Below are positions 16,447-25,369 of a DNA stretch of 32,685 bases, in pieces; positions within the stretch are counted from its first letter, which is position 1, and every line of letters starts with the position of its first letter. The position numbers and the translations under genes were made by a program. The stretch is taken from positions 1-32,685 of the forward strand of contig CAIXNN010000024.1 of NCBI GenBank assembly GCA_903920865.1. Direction: 5' to 3'. The notes below the pieces were generated by a model. It worked only from the letters and a program-made list of their open reading frames with translations. It searched no databases and was not told the origin of the DNA. This stretch comes from an uncultured Actinomycetes bacterium (GTDB lineage: Bacteria > Actinomycetota > Actinomycetes > UBA12327).

Positions 16447-17484
16447 ATGCGCAGAGTGAAACAAGGCTCGAGCCTTCGATTGACCCTAACTTTGCTAGCC
16501 GCTGGTGTTGCCGGTGCACTTATTGTTCCCATGTCGGCGCCTGCGCAGGCCGCCGATAACGGAGCTTGGTCTGCTGCACCCACCCAGCAAGGATCATTTG
16601 CTGGTCGTCAATTCTTCTTTGAAGAGCTCGCGCCGGGTGCCACCGTAAAGGATTCCATTACCGTCAAGAACGCAAGTGCGGCACCTTTGGACTTGGATGT
16701 CTACTCCGCTGACGCGTTTAACGTTGAAGCCGGTGCAGGATTTGCATTGCGCAAGCGTGGCGAAACCAATACCGATGTGGGTTCTTGGATCACGGTCGGT
16801 AAAACCAAAATTGTGTTGCAACCTGGGCAAAAGGGGAATGTTCCTTTCACTTTGACCGTTCCACGTGGGGTGACCCCCGGTGACCACGCTGGTGGAGTTG
16901 TCACCATCGAGCCTGCACCGACTCCAACCGGTGACTCCAGCCAATTGCTCATTCAGCGGGCCCTCGGAGTTCGCGTTTACGTGCGGGTGGCGGGTCCGCT
17001 TTCGCCTCGCCTAACCGTTACGAACGTGGACCTGGCTGTTAAGCCGGCTCGCTTGCCCTTCGTAGGCCAGCAGGGTGGGGCGACCGTGACATATACGGTG
17101 GAGAACTCCGGAAACGTGCGTCTAACCGCTAATCGGCAAATCGTCCTTAAGGGCATCTTCGGCAATACTTTGCATGACACCGGCACAGGGCCGATTCCTG
17201 AAATTCTGCCTGGTTCGACAGTTCGTTTGACGGAAAATTTCAGCGGCATGCCGGTCCTAGATCGCGTCAGCGCAAACCTGGTGTTGAGCGAAAAGGCCAA
17301 TAACGTCAAGTCGGCTGGGCAAGCTTCGGCTTGGTCAATCTCGTGGGTCTTCTTATTCCTCCTGCTTTTGCTGATTTTGGGTACGCTAGGGGCGATTTGG
17401 TGGTCAAGACTTGGAACGGCTGCCTCTTCACCGGTTTCACCCGCAGCTGGACCGACGACTCAACCGGAGACTGAACAACCGTGA
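16447..17484 (+). CDS. Secreted/membrane-anchored DUF916-like protein (WxL-interacting protein type)
   Basis: Signal peptide (LTLTLLAAGVAGALIVPMSAPAQA), FFEELAPGATVKDSITVKNASAAPLDLDVYSADAF, VPRGVTPGDHAGGVV; C-terminal TM WVFLFLLLLLILGTLGAIWW. ORF extends to 16384; ATG 16447 precedes the signal peptide better. Confidence 0.75.
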   Translation: MRRVKQGSSLRLTLTLLAAGVAGALIVPMSAPAQAADNGAWSAAPTQQGSFAGRQFFFEELAPGATVKDSITVKNASAAPLDLDVYSADAFNVEAGAGFALRKRGETNTDVGSWITVGKTKIVLQPGQKGNVPFTLTVPRGVTPGDHAGGVVTIEPAPTPTGDSSQLLIQRALGVRVYVRVAGPLSPRLTVTNVDLAVKPARLPFVGQQGGATVTYTVENSGNVRLTANRQIVLKGIFGNTLHDTGTGPIPEILPGSTVRLTENFSGMPVLDRVSANLVLSEKANNVKSAGQASAWSISWVFLFLLLLLILGTLGAIWWSRLGTAASSPVSPAAGPTTQPETEQP

Positions 17485-18845
17485 TGCGCAGCAGGCTCGC
17501 CTCCAAAACAACGGTCGCCGTGTCGGCCTTTGTTTTGATTGGCATCAGTGGGCTGATTGCATCTTCAGCCCAAGCATCGATGAGCCAGGCTGACCCGAGT
17601 GTCCCAGTGGTTCAATCGCCTGTGACTTCGACGGTGCCAGGTGCAACCACTCCCAATCCTTCAACTCCTAGTGCGCAATCCATCGGCCGCCGAGCGGTTT
17701 TGAATGTGACGATTGGAAGTTTGCAGGACAACAATTTCAAGGTCAGTGGATCTGGCTGGCCTGCAGGTCAACCGGTGACATTGCAGGTGTGTGGAAATAG
17801 CTTCCGCAATGGCACAGTGGACTGCTCCAAGGATCAGGCTCAAACGGTGCCAAGCTCAACGGGCGATTTCATCCAGGCCATCACATTGACAAGGCCCCCG
17901 AGCCCATGCCCATGTGTTGTCCACGTTGCTACCTTTGCTGACCCCATAGCTATTGACTTGCCCTTTGATTTTGTGGGAATTCCGACGGCGACTCCGTCAA
18001 CGACGACAACAACTCGCTCCATTGATGTCAACGCGAGCATCTCTGGCTCCGGGCCGTTCTCGGCGTACTTGGGCGGGGCTGCAAAGCGGGAATTGCTGTT
18101 GAGTGTCACCAACACCGGTTCACAGCCATTGGTCAACCCGTCCCTGAACTTGTTTGTCGGTCGTGGCGAAGACCCAGCTGATCCGCTGGTCAGCCCTGAA
18201 GGTGGACAGCCCAATCTGGGAACCATCGCTCCTGGGGCCACGGTTGAATACCGCCAGCCAGTCACTATTGGCGCCCCTGCATTCGGCCAGTACCGCGTTA
18301 AGGGCGAGTTTTCTGGTCTGGACTCGATCACTATTGATCAAGTCCAAAATGCTCAGGGCGATTTGAGTTTTTCTGTTGCTACCTCAAGCTATCCATGGGT
18401 TTTGATCATCGTTGCCTGGCTACTCCTACAGATTCCTCTTCTGGGTCTGTACAAGCGTCGCCCGGTTGCGCAATTGCCAACCGATGAGGATTCCTTAATT
18501 GAACAGTTGCCGGTGGCTGATGGCAATGCTGGTTTTGCTGCGGGAATGTTTGACCAACCCATTGCAGTTGGCGCCACCGCTGCGGCCGTAGCCGCACCTG
18601 CTGCCCAAATGGCCCGATCAGCAACTGCTCCTCCACCACCGCCACCGGGCTACCGGGCCGTCCTGCCCGCCGGACAGGTTTTCGCCGCTCCCGTTGTGGC
18701 TACAGTCGCGCCAGTTGCGACAAGTGCAAGTGGTTTGCCGCCGATGCCCGCACCTGCTGTAGGAGTTTCGGCCGCACCTGTTGCAACGCCAGCACCGACC
18801 GGTGTTGAAGCCTTACGCGCCTTGCTGCAACCGCCACAGCAGTAA
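17481..18845 (+). CDS. Secreted surface protein with neocarzinostatin-like domain, C-terminal TM and Pro/Ala-rich tail
   Basis: GTG/ATG start overlapping the previous stop; signal peptide; VLNVTIGSLQDNNFKVSGSGWPAGQPVTLQVCGN; TM WVLIIVAWLLLQIPLLGLYKRR; tail rich in A/P. Confidence 0.6.
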   Translation: MMRSRLASKTTVAVSAFVLIGISGLIASSAQASMSQADPSVPVVQSPVTSTVPGATTPNPSTPSAQSIGRRAVLNVTIGSLQDNNFKVSGSGWPAGQPVTLQVCGNSFRNGTVDCSKDQAQTVPSSTGDFIQAITLTRPPSPCPCVVHVATFADPIAIDLPFDFVGIPTATPSTTTTTRSIDVNASISGSGPFSAYLGGAAKRELLLSVTNTGSQPLVNPSLNLFVGRGEDPADPLVSPEGGQPNLGTIAPGATVEYRQPVTIGAPAFGQYRVKGEFSGLDSITIDQVQNAQGDLSFSVATSSYPWVLIIVAWLLLQIPLLGLYKRRPVAQLPTDEDSLIEQLPVADGNAGFAAGMFDQPIAVGATAAAVAAPAAQMARSATAPPPPPPGYRAVLPAGQVFAAPVVATVAPVATSASGLPPMPAPAVGVSAAPVATPAPTGVEALRALLQPPQQ

Positions 18846-18889
18846 TTTCTCAGACCTAACCAACGCTGTTAGTGGATTTATTCCACGCA

Positions 18890-19591
18890 TTAGCTACTCA
18901 GCAAAAACTCACAAACCATGTGCGCGTTAACCATCGGGCTGTCGTGTGGCCCATCTAAGACGGCGTAAGAAATGCCCTGATCATCAAGGTGAAGCCGGGT
19001 GTATTGACACGGATAGGTCTGCGGCGTTTGAGAGAAGAACGCGAAGGTAGCTGGAACCTTCTGCGCATCGGTTGACCTCAAGGTGACCGCATCAAGGGAA
19101 GGGCCAATGGGCGTGGGAACAAGGCGCGAGTTAACAAATTCGATCAATTCAGGATCAACAAATCCTTGTTCAGGACCCACGGGGCGAGCTGGAATCATCA
19201 ACGTGGGATCAAGGTCGGCTGGCGGCGCCGGGACCCCTGGCGGGTTTAAGTCCACCCCCCGTTGCCCGTTTCCGGGAACTGCTGCATCTAGGTAAACGAC
19301 TCTCTTGATCTTTCCGGAATCAGTTTCAAGGACTTGCCGCACCGGTATCCCGGCTTGGCTGTGAGCCACCAGAACAATCTCGGAGTCAGCTGTGGCGGTG
19401 CTCATGGCTTGACGTATGTCCTGGACCCACTCAGCCAACCCAACGCGGGTGCCAACGCGCAAAGTATCCGGCTCGCATCCGGTGAGCGTGGGAGCAATCA
19501 CGGTGTGGCCGAGTAAAACAAGCTCATCGCGCACCTTGTCCCAAGCCCAGCCACCGCGGAATGCCCCATGAACTAAGACAAAGGTTGTCAT
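18890..19591 (-). CDS. alpha/beta hydrolase (EstC-like esterase)
   Basis: FVLVHGAFRGGWAW, AHSQAG nucleophile elbow, VVYLDAAVP, DGPHDSPMVNAH. Confidence 0.85.
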   Translation of the reverse strand: MTTFVLVHGAFRGGWAWDKVRDELVLLGHTVIAPTLTGCEPDTLRVGTRVGLAEWVQDIRQAMSTATADSEIVLVAHSQAGIPVRQVLETDSGKIKRVVYLDAAVPGNGQRGVDLNPPGVPAPPADLDPTLMIPARPVGPEQGFVDPELIEFVNSRLVPTPIGPSLDAVTLRSTDAQKVPATFAFFSQTPQTYPCQYTRLHLDDQGISYAVLDGPHDSPMVNAHMVCEFLLSS

Positions 19592-19600
19592 CGGGCCTGC

Positions 19601-19939
19601 CTAAATCTCAGGGATGAGTGTCGTTGATCCAGGTCCGGTATCTAGGACGATGTCAACAAATTCACGTGGGTAAGAATCGTAGGGTTTCATGTGTTCATAC
19701 ATTATTTCGGTGTAAGCCACATACCCCTCTCGCTGCGTGCACTGGGTGTAGGAATCCACGTGGTCAAAAAATCTCAGGTTCATAAAGTGAGTTCGATCTT
19801 CTTGGCCGCGCACCAGCAGTCGACGAATAAAGCCTGGGTGATCATCGAAGAACTGAGCAAATCCTTCTGAAAGCTCTATGTAGGCATCCGCGTGAGCATC
19901 TTCATCCTTGGTCCACGCGTGCGAAATAACGATAACCAT
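19601..19939 (-). CDS. Small protein, possibly antibiotic biosynthesis monooxygenase/dimeric alpha-beta barrel-like
   Basis: 112 aa; MVIVISHAWTKDEDAHADAYIELSEGFAQFFDDHPGFIRRLLVRG...; 9-bp gaps to both neighbours suggest co-transcription. Confidence 0.55.
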   Translation of the reverse strand: MVIVISHAWTKDEDAHADAYIELSEGFAQFFDDHPGFIRRLLVRGQEDRTHFMNLRFFDHVDSYTQCTQREGYVAYTEIMYEHMKPYDSYPREFVDIVLDTGPGSTTLIPEI

Positions 19940-19948
19940 GAGGTGATG

Positions 19949-21241
19949 TTACGTCAGGGTGATCGTCAAGGTGGTGGTGTAGCGGTCAGCGGCCAAGAAC
20001 GGCGGGAGGGTGAGTTCAATTGTTGACTGCACGAAGTACAGACCACCGGTACTTTGCGAGACGAGGTTTTCGTCCGTGTTCTTTGTACACAGACTCACCG
20101 TTCCAGCAAAACTTTGGGCGGCCGAACCAGCCGACTGTCCTGGTGCCACCAGTGAGGCATTGAATCCGGTCAACAAGGTAGGCGTGGGCTGGGTGTAGTC
20201 GTAGGCGTTGCTGGTCGTGCTGATCGAACACGATGGGGTGGCCTTTAGGGCGCTCTTGTTCAAGGAGTTTCCGGAATCCCCTGTGAAATTATTAATCGTC
20301 GCGGTCAATGACCAGCCGAAGGTGCCGCCGCGAGTGTCAGTAACTTCGATGTCGTTGATGTGTCCGGTCACAGTTGCTGTCGTAAGCGGGGTCTGCACAG
20401 TTCCAAGGTTGACTGATGTCGCGCTGTTGTTGGCATTGGCTGTGGCTCCGCTCGTACTGCCAGAGGTCGGGGTCGTATTGGTGTAGGCCCGCTGGGTGAG
20501 CACGCCGCCGGCAACACTGGCGAACAGCACTTGCTCAGTAGCGCAGCCCGCCCCACCGGTTGAGCCTGCGGTTTGAGCGGTGCAACTGCTTACCGGCGAT
20601 GCAGGCGGGGTTTGATTCACGGTGGTGCGGGTGGCATAGGTGGAAGTACTTTGAGGCTGGCAATCAACAGTTGCCCCAGCAAGGTTGGCATCGTCGGTGG
20701 CAGTGAATACGTACTTGAATTCGTCGGGGATGAGCTCAAGTTTGTCACCGATGTCAAAGTTCTGGGTACTGCCCGTGGAGGTTGTCGTGGGCACTATGAC
20801 CGAAACCGGCCCCGGTGCGCTGATCGCACCACCGGCCGAAATCGTTGCTGCAGTGCTCACAGCTCCGGTGCTGCTGCTGACGGCAAACAGAATTGATCCA
20901 CTTTGTTTACGAACATCAATTTTTGGCTCAGCCCTAACTTGTGCACCCGTGATATCGAAGGGCAAGTTGGGGTTGATGGCTGGAAACGAATAGGTGGCTG
21001 AAAATGATGTTCCGTATTCAACGACCAAGGGTGAGGTCATAGTCACGGCGTAGTCCGAGATGCCAAGGTCGTAGACCGCATTGAGCGCGGGGGCGTTAAA
21101 CGAGCACTGGAATGGCACGGTGATAGTCGATGCCTGAGCTGCTTGCTGGGTCATGGTCATGACACCGGTGGCAGCCAAGACTCCAACGATCACCAAGGCG
21201 ATGCGTTGGGTCAGGCGATTCTTACGCGCGGTTTTGATCAT
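19949..21241 (-). CDS. Secreted protein with C-terminal WxL-like domain
   Basis: Signal peptide (ALVIVGVLAATGVMTMTQQAAQA); VTDTRGGTFGWSLTATINNF and a YTTTLTITLT end resemble WxL domain motifs (DxRG..GWxLT and YTxTLTWTL). Confidence 0.6.
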   Translation of the reverse strand: MIKTARKNRLTQRIALVIVGVLAATGVMTMTQQAAQASTITVPFQCSFNAPALNAVYDLGISDYAVTMTSPLVVEYGTSFSATYSFPAINPNLPFDITGAQVRAEPKIDVRKQSGSILFAVSSSTGAVSTAATISAGGAISAPGPVSVIVPTTTSTGSTQNFDIGDKLELIPDEFKYVFTATDDANLAGATVDCQPQSTSTYATRTTVNQTPPASPVSSCTAQTAGSTGGAGCATEQVLFASVAGGVLTQRAYTNTTPTSGSTSGATANANNSATSVNLGTVQTPLTTATVTGHINDIEVTDTRGGTFGWSLTATINNFTGDSGNSLNKSALKATPSCSISTTSNAYDYTQPTPTLLTGFNASLVAPGQSAGSAAQSFAGTVSLCTKNTDENLVSQSTGGLYFVQSTIELTLPPFLAADRYTTTLTITLT

Positions 21242-22062
21242 CAGCTCGGGGCCACCTGTCCCAAGATGACTCGCTTGAGAAATTCCGGGGCCACCAAGGT
21301 GCAGTAGTGGGCGCCCTCAAAGCGCGGATTTCCCGTTGAGTTGGAATTTGCTACGAGGGCACGAGACCCCACTTGTGCCACCGATCCGCTGGTGGTGATT
21401 GCCGCAACGCTTGGGGTCCAACTCGGGCCATCGAACACGACAGTGTCGGCAACTGTCACCAACGTGTTGGCATTGGCTGACGGCAAGTTGCTGGCTGTGG
21501 GGTTGTAAACGGCAGAATTTTTTTGTCCGTTGCTCAATGAGCCCCACACGTTGTCAATCGTGGCTTGATTGACCACACGACATTGTTGATCAGTGCTGGG
21601 GTTTGTACTCAAACCAGTTCCAGCGCTACCAAAGCCGTACGCCGGCTCAACGACAAAACGCCCCGAGTTGTTGGTTGATCCGTTTGGCCATGCTCCGGCC
21701 GTGAAACTTTCACCAGTTCGCAGTTTGCAGCGAAGTAGCTTCGGCTGGGTCTGCTGGGCATCTTCGTAGAGCGTCCACTGCGAATCGTTAATCTTCTTTG
21801 TCGTTGTGGTTACCGATGACTTAGAGTAAACGAAGTCGTCCAGACTCTTGTAGAGCGAATTCGTTATCGTGAAATCGCCGCCGTTTTCGGTAAGTTTCGC
21901 GCTGTCAACGTTGGCGATCGTCTCTTGTGCATCGGCACAGAACCTGAAAAATCCCTGGGGCGTAATCGTGTTACCAGGGATGGGTGCGGCCCCAGATAAA
22001 GCAGGAATGGCAAGGGCGGCGATGATGCCCAAAAGGACAACTGTTAGCCGCCGGCGCCTCAT
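21241..22062 (-). CDS. Secreted protein of unknown function
   Basis: Signal peptide MRRRRLTVVLLGIIAALAIPALSGAAP; ORF extends to 22092 but ATG at 22062 fits the signal peptide; overlaps the downstream start (TGATG). Confidence 0.6.
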   Translation of the reverse strand: MRRRRLTVVLLGIIAALAIPALSGAAPIPGNTITPQGFFRFCADAQETIANVDSAKLTENGGDFTITNSLYKSLDDFVYSKSSVTTTTKKINDSQWTLYEDAQQTQPKLLRCKLRTGESFTAGAWPNGSTNNSGRFVVEPAYGFGSAGTGLSTNPSTDQQCRVVNQATIDNVWGSLSNGQKNSAVYNPTASNLPSANANTLVTVADTVVFDGPSWTPSVAAITTSGSVAQVGSRALVANSNSTGNPRFEGAHYCTLVAPEFLKRVILGQVAPS

Positions 22063-22203
22063 GGACACTCCACTTTCGCTAAGTACGGTCATCTATCCTC
22101 GCGTGAAAGTGCAGTGGGCGAAAGCGGTTTTTATTACATTCCAACAACGGCTGGCGGGCGTGCCCGCCGTACGGGGGCCAACGGCAGGCGAGAGGATGGG
22201 TCC

Positions 22204-23202
22204 ATGAGTGGAGTTCGGGTCGAAGTAGCCAGCCCTGCTGGGGTTAAGCTGGCGGTGGCCACGCTGGCCGCAGGCGGGCTGGTTGTCCTGCCCACTGAGA
22301 CGGTCTATGGCCTTGGGGCGGACGCCCGATCGGAACTAGCCGTGGCCAGAATTTTTCAGGTCAAGGGCCGGCCGGCCGATCATCCGGTCATCGTCCATGT
22401 GCTCGGGGCCGGTGACCTGGATGCCTGGGCTCAGGAGGTCCCTGATTACGCCCGCGCCCTAGCTGATCGATTTTGGCCGGGCCCTTTGACGTTAGTTCTT
22501 AAGCGCAAAGCATCAGTGGGCGAAATCGCCGCTGGAGGCGCGCCGACGATTGCTTTGCGAAGTCCATCTCATCTTGTGGCTCGCGCCGTGATTGAACAGT
22601 TGGGTTCAGGTGTAGCTGCACCGTCGGCTAATCGTTTTGGTCGGGTCAGCCCAACTACGGCTCAACATGCCATTGACGAACTCGGCGATGTGTTGTTGGC
22701 AACGGATTTAGTTCTCGATGGTGGTGAATGCTCAATAGGTGTTGAGTCCACCATTGTTGACTGCACCGGTTCGCAGCCGATTGTTCTGCGTCCAGGGGGC
22801 GTGACCGAATCCGACATTTCCCACATTGTTTCGTTGGCAGTCCAGGGAATCAGCGATGCAGATTTAGAAGTTCGCGCTCCTGGCACTTTGGCCGCGCATT
22901 ACGCACCCACAGCTCGAGTCTTACTCGCCGAACCGGTGGAGGCAGACGCAGTTATCAACGCCGCACCTTCGGGTGAAGTGGGGTTGCTCTGCTTGGTGGA
23001 TTTTGAACCGACAAGCGAACGTTTTGTTCATCGATTGGTCGCCCCGGGCAATGTGGATGAGTATGCGCAGGACCTTTATGCAGCCCTTCGGCGTGCTGAC
23101 CAACTTGGACTTGTCGCGGTGGTAGCCGTTTTGCCGCCGGCGGAAGGCATCGGGGTGGCAGTGCGAGACCGCCTGCAGCGCGCAGCCACCGGATCGGCCT
23201 GA
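22204..23202 (+). CDS. L-threonylcarbamoyladenylate synthase (Sua5/YciO/YrdC family, long form)
   Basis: GLVVLPTETVYGLGADA, KGRPADHPVIVHV, FWPGPLTLVLKR, APSANRFGRVSPTTAQH, STIVDCTGSQPIVLRPGGV, C-terminal Sua5 extension. Confidence 0.95.
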   Translation: MSGVRVEVASPAGVKLAVATLAAGGLVVLPTETVYGLGADARSELAVARIFQVKGRPADHPVIVHVLGAGDLDAWAQEVPDYARALADRFWPGPLTLVLKRKASVGEIAAGGAPTIALRSPSHLVARAVIEQLGSGVAAPSANRFGRVSPTTAQHAIDELGDVLLATDLVLDGGECSIGVESTIVDCTGSQPIVLRPGGVTESDISHIVSLAVQGISDADLEVRAPGTLAAHYAPTARVLLAEPVEADAVINAAPSGEVGLLCLVDFEPTSERFVHRLVAPGNVDEYAQDLYAALRRADQLGLVAVVAVLPPAEGIGVAVRDRLQRAATGSA

Positions 23203-23221
23203 TCTGCACTAGCGTGGTGTT

Positions 23222-23398
23222 GTGGTTGATACATCGGCCGATCTCGGTGCCGGCGTTTTGACAACATTTCGCTTGGTGACCTTCCCCATGTTGCGGGGTG
23301 CATTGCTTGCCGGCGCGATCCTGGTCGTTGTTTCTATCATCCCCATCTACCCGTCACAAAAACTTGCTGGCGAAACTGCGACCGGAGGTCGCTTTTGA
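23222..23398 (+). CDS. Small hydrophobic protein (58 aa, GTG start), tentative
   Basis: GTG GTT GAT ... TTT TGA open frame; VVDTSADLGAGVLTTFRLVTFPMLRGALLAGAILVVVSIIPIYPSQKLAGETATGGRF; one TM-like segment. Confidence 0.35.
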   Translation: MVDTSADLGAGVLTTFRLVTFPMLRGALLAGAILVVVSIIPIYPSQKLAGETATGGRF

Positions 23399-23406
23399 TC
23401 ACGTGG

Positions 23407-23479
23407 TGGGCCGCCCGGGGCTTGAACCCGGAACCCACGGATTAAAAGTCCGTTGCTCTACCAATTGAGCTAACAGCCC
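23407..23479 (-). tRNA. tRNA-Lys (anticodon TTT), CCA encoded at 23404-23406
   Basis: Reverse complement GGGCTGTTAGCTCAATTGGTAGAGCAACGGACTTTTAATCCGTGGGTTCCGGGTTCAAGCCCCGGGCGGCCCA folds as a cloverleaf. Confidence 0.95.
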
Positions 23480-23590
23480 GGGGACACGTAGGAAAGTTGG
23501 TAGTTATTTCCTCAGTGGCCATTAGCACAAGGTTAGCGGGGACGTTTACCTCTGTTTTCCGGGCCCAAAGCACCCACCAGACATGCAAGA

Positions 23591-23616
23591 GGCGGCCCGA
23601 GCAAGGCTCGGACCGC
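23591..23616. terminator. Strong GC-rich hairpin downstream of the FkbM gene, terminator-like
   Basis: GGCGGCCCGAGC-AAG-GCTCGGACCGCC, near-perfect inverted repeat with one mismatch; no clear T-tract. Confidence 0.45.
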
Positions 23617-23680
23617 CCCTTGGCAGACCAACTCTGACTTTCGTGCTTGATGAGGTGGTGCCGAACGCCTTTCGGCCCGG

Positions 23681-24505
23681 TTACTCGGTCTGGTCTAAAG
23701 CGTTCGGTAGACCGTTGCCCCTACGTGACACCGCGAAGAAGTTGCTCGTATCGAAGGCCTCATCTGACTCGCGATACTCGGGTATGGGCACAAGGCCTCT
23801 TGGACTAAGTCGAAAGAGCTCGAAGTCAAGTTCCTTGAAGAAGTAGAAGAAGTCCTGAAAGTAGGTGCGGGTATCGATATTGCAGCCCCCGAATTCAAAC
23901 TGGACCACCGATGACTGGGACACAGTGTTACGCCCTGATAAAAGGACGTCGAGTTCGTGACCTTCCACGTCCAACTTGATCAGGTTAGGACGTACCCCGG
24001 CGCTTTGGGCCCACTCATCTAGAGTCTCAACAACGACCATCTCTGAGTGAGAAAAGTCCATCCCAAAGTGGTCCAGCCGGCGACGCGTGAGACTTGCCAA
24101 GCCACTTCCATCCTGGTCAGACCAGAGTTGAGCACTGCCCGCGGCACGACCAAGCGCTACAGGAAGAAGGGACACGTTCGTGCGCCCGACCATCCGCTCT
24201 TGAAGTCGCGAAAAGGCCACCGAGCTCGGTTCAAAGCAAGTTAGAGATGCCGCTGGCGCCGCCCTGAGCAGCGCGTCCGCCCAGTCACCGACATTGGCAC
24301 CAACGTCCAACACGACGGGGGCTGACCGTCGTCCGGGCTCCAACACAGACAAGCCGGCAGAGACCTCGTCCGCGACCGTCGCGGCACCACCGCCCTTCCC
24401 CTGCACAAGGCGCGCCTTGGCTTCCACACCTGCGACGACACTTTCCGGCATGGCCAAGAGCCCTCGGTAGATAGCCGAAGACGCAAGTGACTTCAGACGA
24501 CTCAT
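23681..24505 (-). CDS. FkbM family methyltransferase
   Basis: PVVLDVGANVGDWADALLRAAP, SLTCFEPSSVAFSRLQ, NLIKLDVEGHELDVLLSGR. Confidence 0.88.
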   Translation of the reverse strand: MSRLKSLASSAIYRGLLAMPESVVAGVEAKARLVQGKGGGAATVADEVSAGLSVLEPGRRSAPVVLDVGANVGDWADALLRAAPAASLTCFEPSSVAFSRLQERMVGRTNVSLLPVALGRAAGSAQLWSDQDGSGLASLTRRRLDHFGMDFSHSEMVVVETLDEWAQSAGVRPNLIKLDVEGHELDVLLSGRNTVSQSSVVQFEFGGCNIDTRTYFQDFFYFFKELDFELFRLSPRGLVPIPEYRESDEAFDTSNFFAVSRRGNGLPNALDQTE

Positions 24506-24736
24506 GACATTTTCCCTCCGAATGGGCGCCAGCCCAGTCTACTTCGGCAGACGGTGACAGCGTCCCGAAGTAACCGAGCCAAGGTGTGAGTTAGTAGCCC
24601 GGGCACTTGACTCCACGAATCTGAAATAACCACGTATCCCAACGGCCCGCCTGGCTTGCGGGAGTTGGATGAGCCCATACGCCTTGACCTAGACCGTGGT
24701 GACCACCACCGATTAGCCATGAGCCAAGATTGGGCC

Positions 24737-25369
24737 ATGCGCCTTGACCATGTCTCTTATGCAGTCCCGGCCTCACACCTTGGTGATGAAGTTCAGCGTT
24801 TGGGTGCCAGCGCTGGTGGCATCTTCCGCGATGGTGGCCGCCACCCTCGCTTTGGGACTCGAAACTTCGTTTTGCCGCTGGCCGGTGGCTCCTACCTTGA
24901 GGTAGTCGCAACCCTTGACCACCCAGCCTCAGATCGTGCCCCGTTTGGACAAGCCGTGAAGTATCGCGCTGAACGTGGCGGCGGGTGGATGGCATGGGTG
25001 TTAGCCGTTGATGACATTGCATCGGCAGAGCAACGGCTTGGTCGTCCTGCTGTGGATGGCATGCGTCACCGACCCGATGGTGTTGACCTGACGTGGAAGC
25101 AGCTTGGCGTCAAGGACGTGATGGAAGATCCACAGGTTCCATTCTTCGTTCAGTGGTTGAGTCCGGCGGAGCACCACCCAAGCGTTGGCGCTGAAGACCT
25201 ACCAAGAATTGAACGACTTGAAATCGGTGGCGATGCGGGATCTGTTAATGATTTTCTGGGAACATCTCTTGACTCCATCGAAGGAGTCACCATTGACTTT
25301 GTTGATGATGAACCCGGTCTAGTAGCGGTGCATCTGGCCACACGCTTTGGATCAGTCAGGCTGGATTAG
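24737..25369 (+). CDS. VOC/glyoxalase-like domain protein
   Basis: RLDHVSYAVPASHLGDEVQRLGASAGGIF, GTRNFVLPLAGGSYLEVVATLDH; alternative start 24719. Confidence 0.75.
   Translation: MRLDHVSYAVPASHLGDEVQRLGASAGGIFRDGGRHPRFGTRNFVLPLAGGSYLEVVATLDHPASDRAPFGQAVKYRAERGGGWMAWVLAVDDIASAEQRLGRPAVDGMRHRPDGVDLTWKQLGVKDVMEDPQVPFFVQWLSPAEHHPSVGAEDLPRIERLEIGGDAGSVNDFLGTSLDSIEGVTIDFVDDEPGLVAVHLATRFGSVRLD

Noticed and set aside
18600-18845. Ala/Pro-rich coding stretch as a possible DNA tandem repeat
   Set aside because: Low-complexity amino acid composition without a regular DNA repeat unit.
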